Origin: Campylobacterales bacterium
Lineage (GTDB): Bacteria > Campylobacterota > Campylobacteria > Campylobacterales > QNZT01
Assembly (NCBI GenBank): GCA_026985685.1
Contig: JALSQA010000476.1
Location: forward strand, 1 to 6,077
Length of the DNA stretch: 6,077 bases
Direction of reading: 5' to 3'
This document shows positions 5,238 to 6,077 of this stretch, piece by piece (position 1 is the first letter of the stretch; each line of letters starts with the position of its first letter). Position numbers and translations under genes: made by a program. The notes beneath the pieces are model-generated. The model saw only the letters and a list, made by a program, of their open reading frames with translations, searched no databases and was not told the origin of the DNA.

Positions 5238-6077
5238 ATTGACAACTCAAACATTCCATACTTCTGTCAGCTACGTTATTTTCACTTTCAGGAGACTGAC
5301 TTCTAAGATAATAAGTAGATTTAAGACCCATTTTCCAAGCTAACATATAAATATCATTAAGATATTTTCCACTAGCTTTATCTAATGTCATGAAGATATT
5401 AAGACTTTGACCTTGATCTATCCATTTTTGTCTAATAGCACCAGCCTTAATCAAAACACTCTGATCAAGTTCATATGCAGGTACATAGTATTGCCAGGTT
5501 TCAGGATTTAATTTAGGAGCAACAACAGGAATCATTCCACTTAAATTCTCTTCAAACCATTTACGTTTATATATTGGCTCTATAGCTTGTGTTGTTCCAA
5601 CTAAGATAGATATAGAACTTGTTGGTGCAATTGCCATCAGATAGCCATTTCTCATACCATCTTTTTGTACTTTTTCTTTAAGTTTATGCCAATCATAAAT
5701 ATAACCAAATAAACCACCACGATCAACCAGTTTTTTGGCTTCTTCATTAGCAACATCTATAGGAAATATACCTTTTGACCAATTAGAACCTTCAAAATCA
5801 GGATAGGAACCTTTTTCAATAGCTAGATTTGACGATGCTTTAATTACATTGTAACTAATCATCTCCATAACTTCATCTATTTTCATAAAGTGTTCATCAC
5901 TGCCCCACTCTATTTTATTTTGTGCTAGCATTTGTGCTTCACCCATTACACCTAAACCAATTGATCTACTCAAGTTATTTGTTGTTTTAACTTTTTCTAA
6001 TGGATAGAAATTTAAATCAATTACATTATCAAGCATTCTAATAGCAGTTGGCATAACTCGTTCTATATCTTCTTTAG
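5236..6077 (-). CDS. nrdA: Class I ribonucleoside-diphosphate reductase alpha subunit, C-terminal part (partial)
   Basis: This is the last 279 residues of the large subunit that reduces ribonucleoside diphosphates to deoxyribonucleotides. The frame has no stop up to the right edge, and the residues before the first internal Met (ERVMPTAIRMLDNVIDLN) match the family, so 6054 is not a start: the gene is cut by the window. Visible landmarks are GLGVMGEAQMLA, the DRGGLFGY and APTSSISILVGTTQ segments near the substrate-binding barrel, the Tyr-Tyr pair of the radical-transfer route in KSTYYLRS (5308-5313), and the C-terminal redox pair ECLSCQ (Cys codons 5251-5253 and 5242-5244) that re-reduces the active site. 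The active-site Cys residues and the N-terminal ATP-cone lie outside the window. The wording of this end closely resembles Campylobacter/Helicobacter-type NrdA as I remember it. No nrdB is in view; the gene ends at its own hairpin and the next genes are unrelated. Confidence 0.95.
   Translation of the reverse strand, partial: KEDIERVMPTAIRMLDNVIDLNFYPLEKVKTTNNLSRSIGLGVMGEAQMLAQNKIEWGSDEHFMKIDEVMEMISYNVIKASSNLAIEKGSYPDFEGSNWSKGIFPIDVANEEAKKLVDRGGLFGYIYDWHKLKEKVQKDGMRNGYLMAIAPTSSISILVGTTQAIEPIYKRKWFEENLSGMIPVVAPKLNPETWQYYVPAYELDQSVLIKAGAIRQKWIDQGQSLNIFMTLDKASGKYLNDIYMLAWKMGLKSTYYLRSQSPESENNVADRSMECLSCQ

Noticed and set aside
5236..6054. The Met at 6054 as the start of a short NrdA
   Set aside because: The codons beyond it to the window edge are in frame, have no stop and fit the family, so it is an internal Met of a truncated view.

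Overview
The window is AT-rich, tightly packed DNA that most probably comes from the chromosome of a Campylobacterota (epsilonproteobacterial) species, for example a Sulfurimonas-, Sulfurovum- or Arcobacter-like organism. The support is the class I ribonucleotide reductase tail, which has the form I associate with this phylum, a CcoG cbb3-oxidase assembly protein, and the AAA/Lys/Asn-rich protein composition. The genus is an inference only. I see no tRNA, rRNA, CRISPR array or mobile element.

Layout. On the + strand, the last 61 codons of a helix-turn-helix protein run into ccoG with a one-base stop/start overlap. ccoG ends at a hairpin (1640-1669) that it shares with the convergent minus-strand genes. 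Everything after that is on the minus strand. Read in the direction of transcription (right to left), these are: (a) the C-terminal part of nrdA, cut by the right window edge and closed by a hairpin that overlaps its stop codon; (b) a leader with a good sigma70-like promoter, then a two-gene operon: a membrane-anchored protein with a BON-like region and a degenerate OmpA-like domain, followed 15 bases later by a membrane-anchored coiled-coil protein; (c) an intergenic stretch holding a long imperfect inverted repeat; (d) an overlapping gene pair: a reduced NtrC-like protein with an AAA+ remnant and a Fis-type helix-turn-helix, then a PAS protein whose C-terminal half looks like a decayed histidine-kinase ATPase domain.

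How the genes relate. ccoG serves copper delivery and assembly of the cbb3 terminal oxidase. nrdA makes deoxyribonucleotides. The two unrecognised pairs are the interesting part. The regulator pair looks like an NtrB/NtrC two-component system that has lost its phosphorelay parts (no H-box, no receiver domain) and the sigma54-contacting GAFTGA loop, but kept the DNA-binding end. The envelope pair has two single-pass membrane proteins, one likely projecting an OmpA-like fold into the periplasm with its usual peptidoglycan-binding Asp replaced by Lys. No functional link between the two pairs is shown by the sequence beyond their adjacency.
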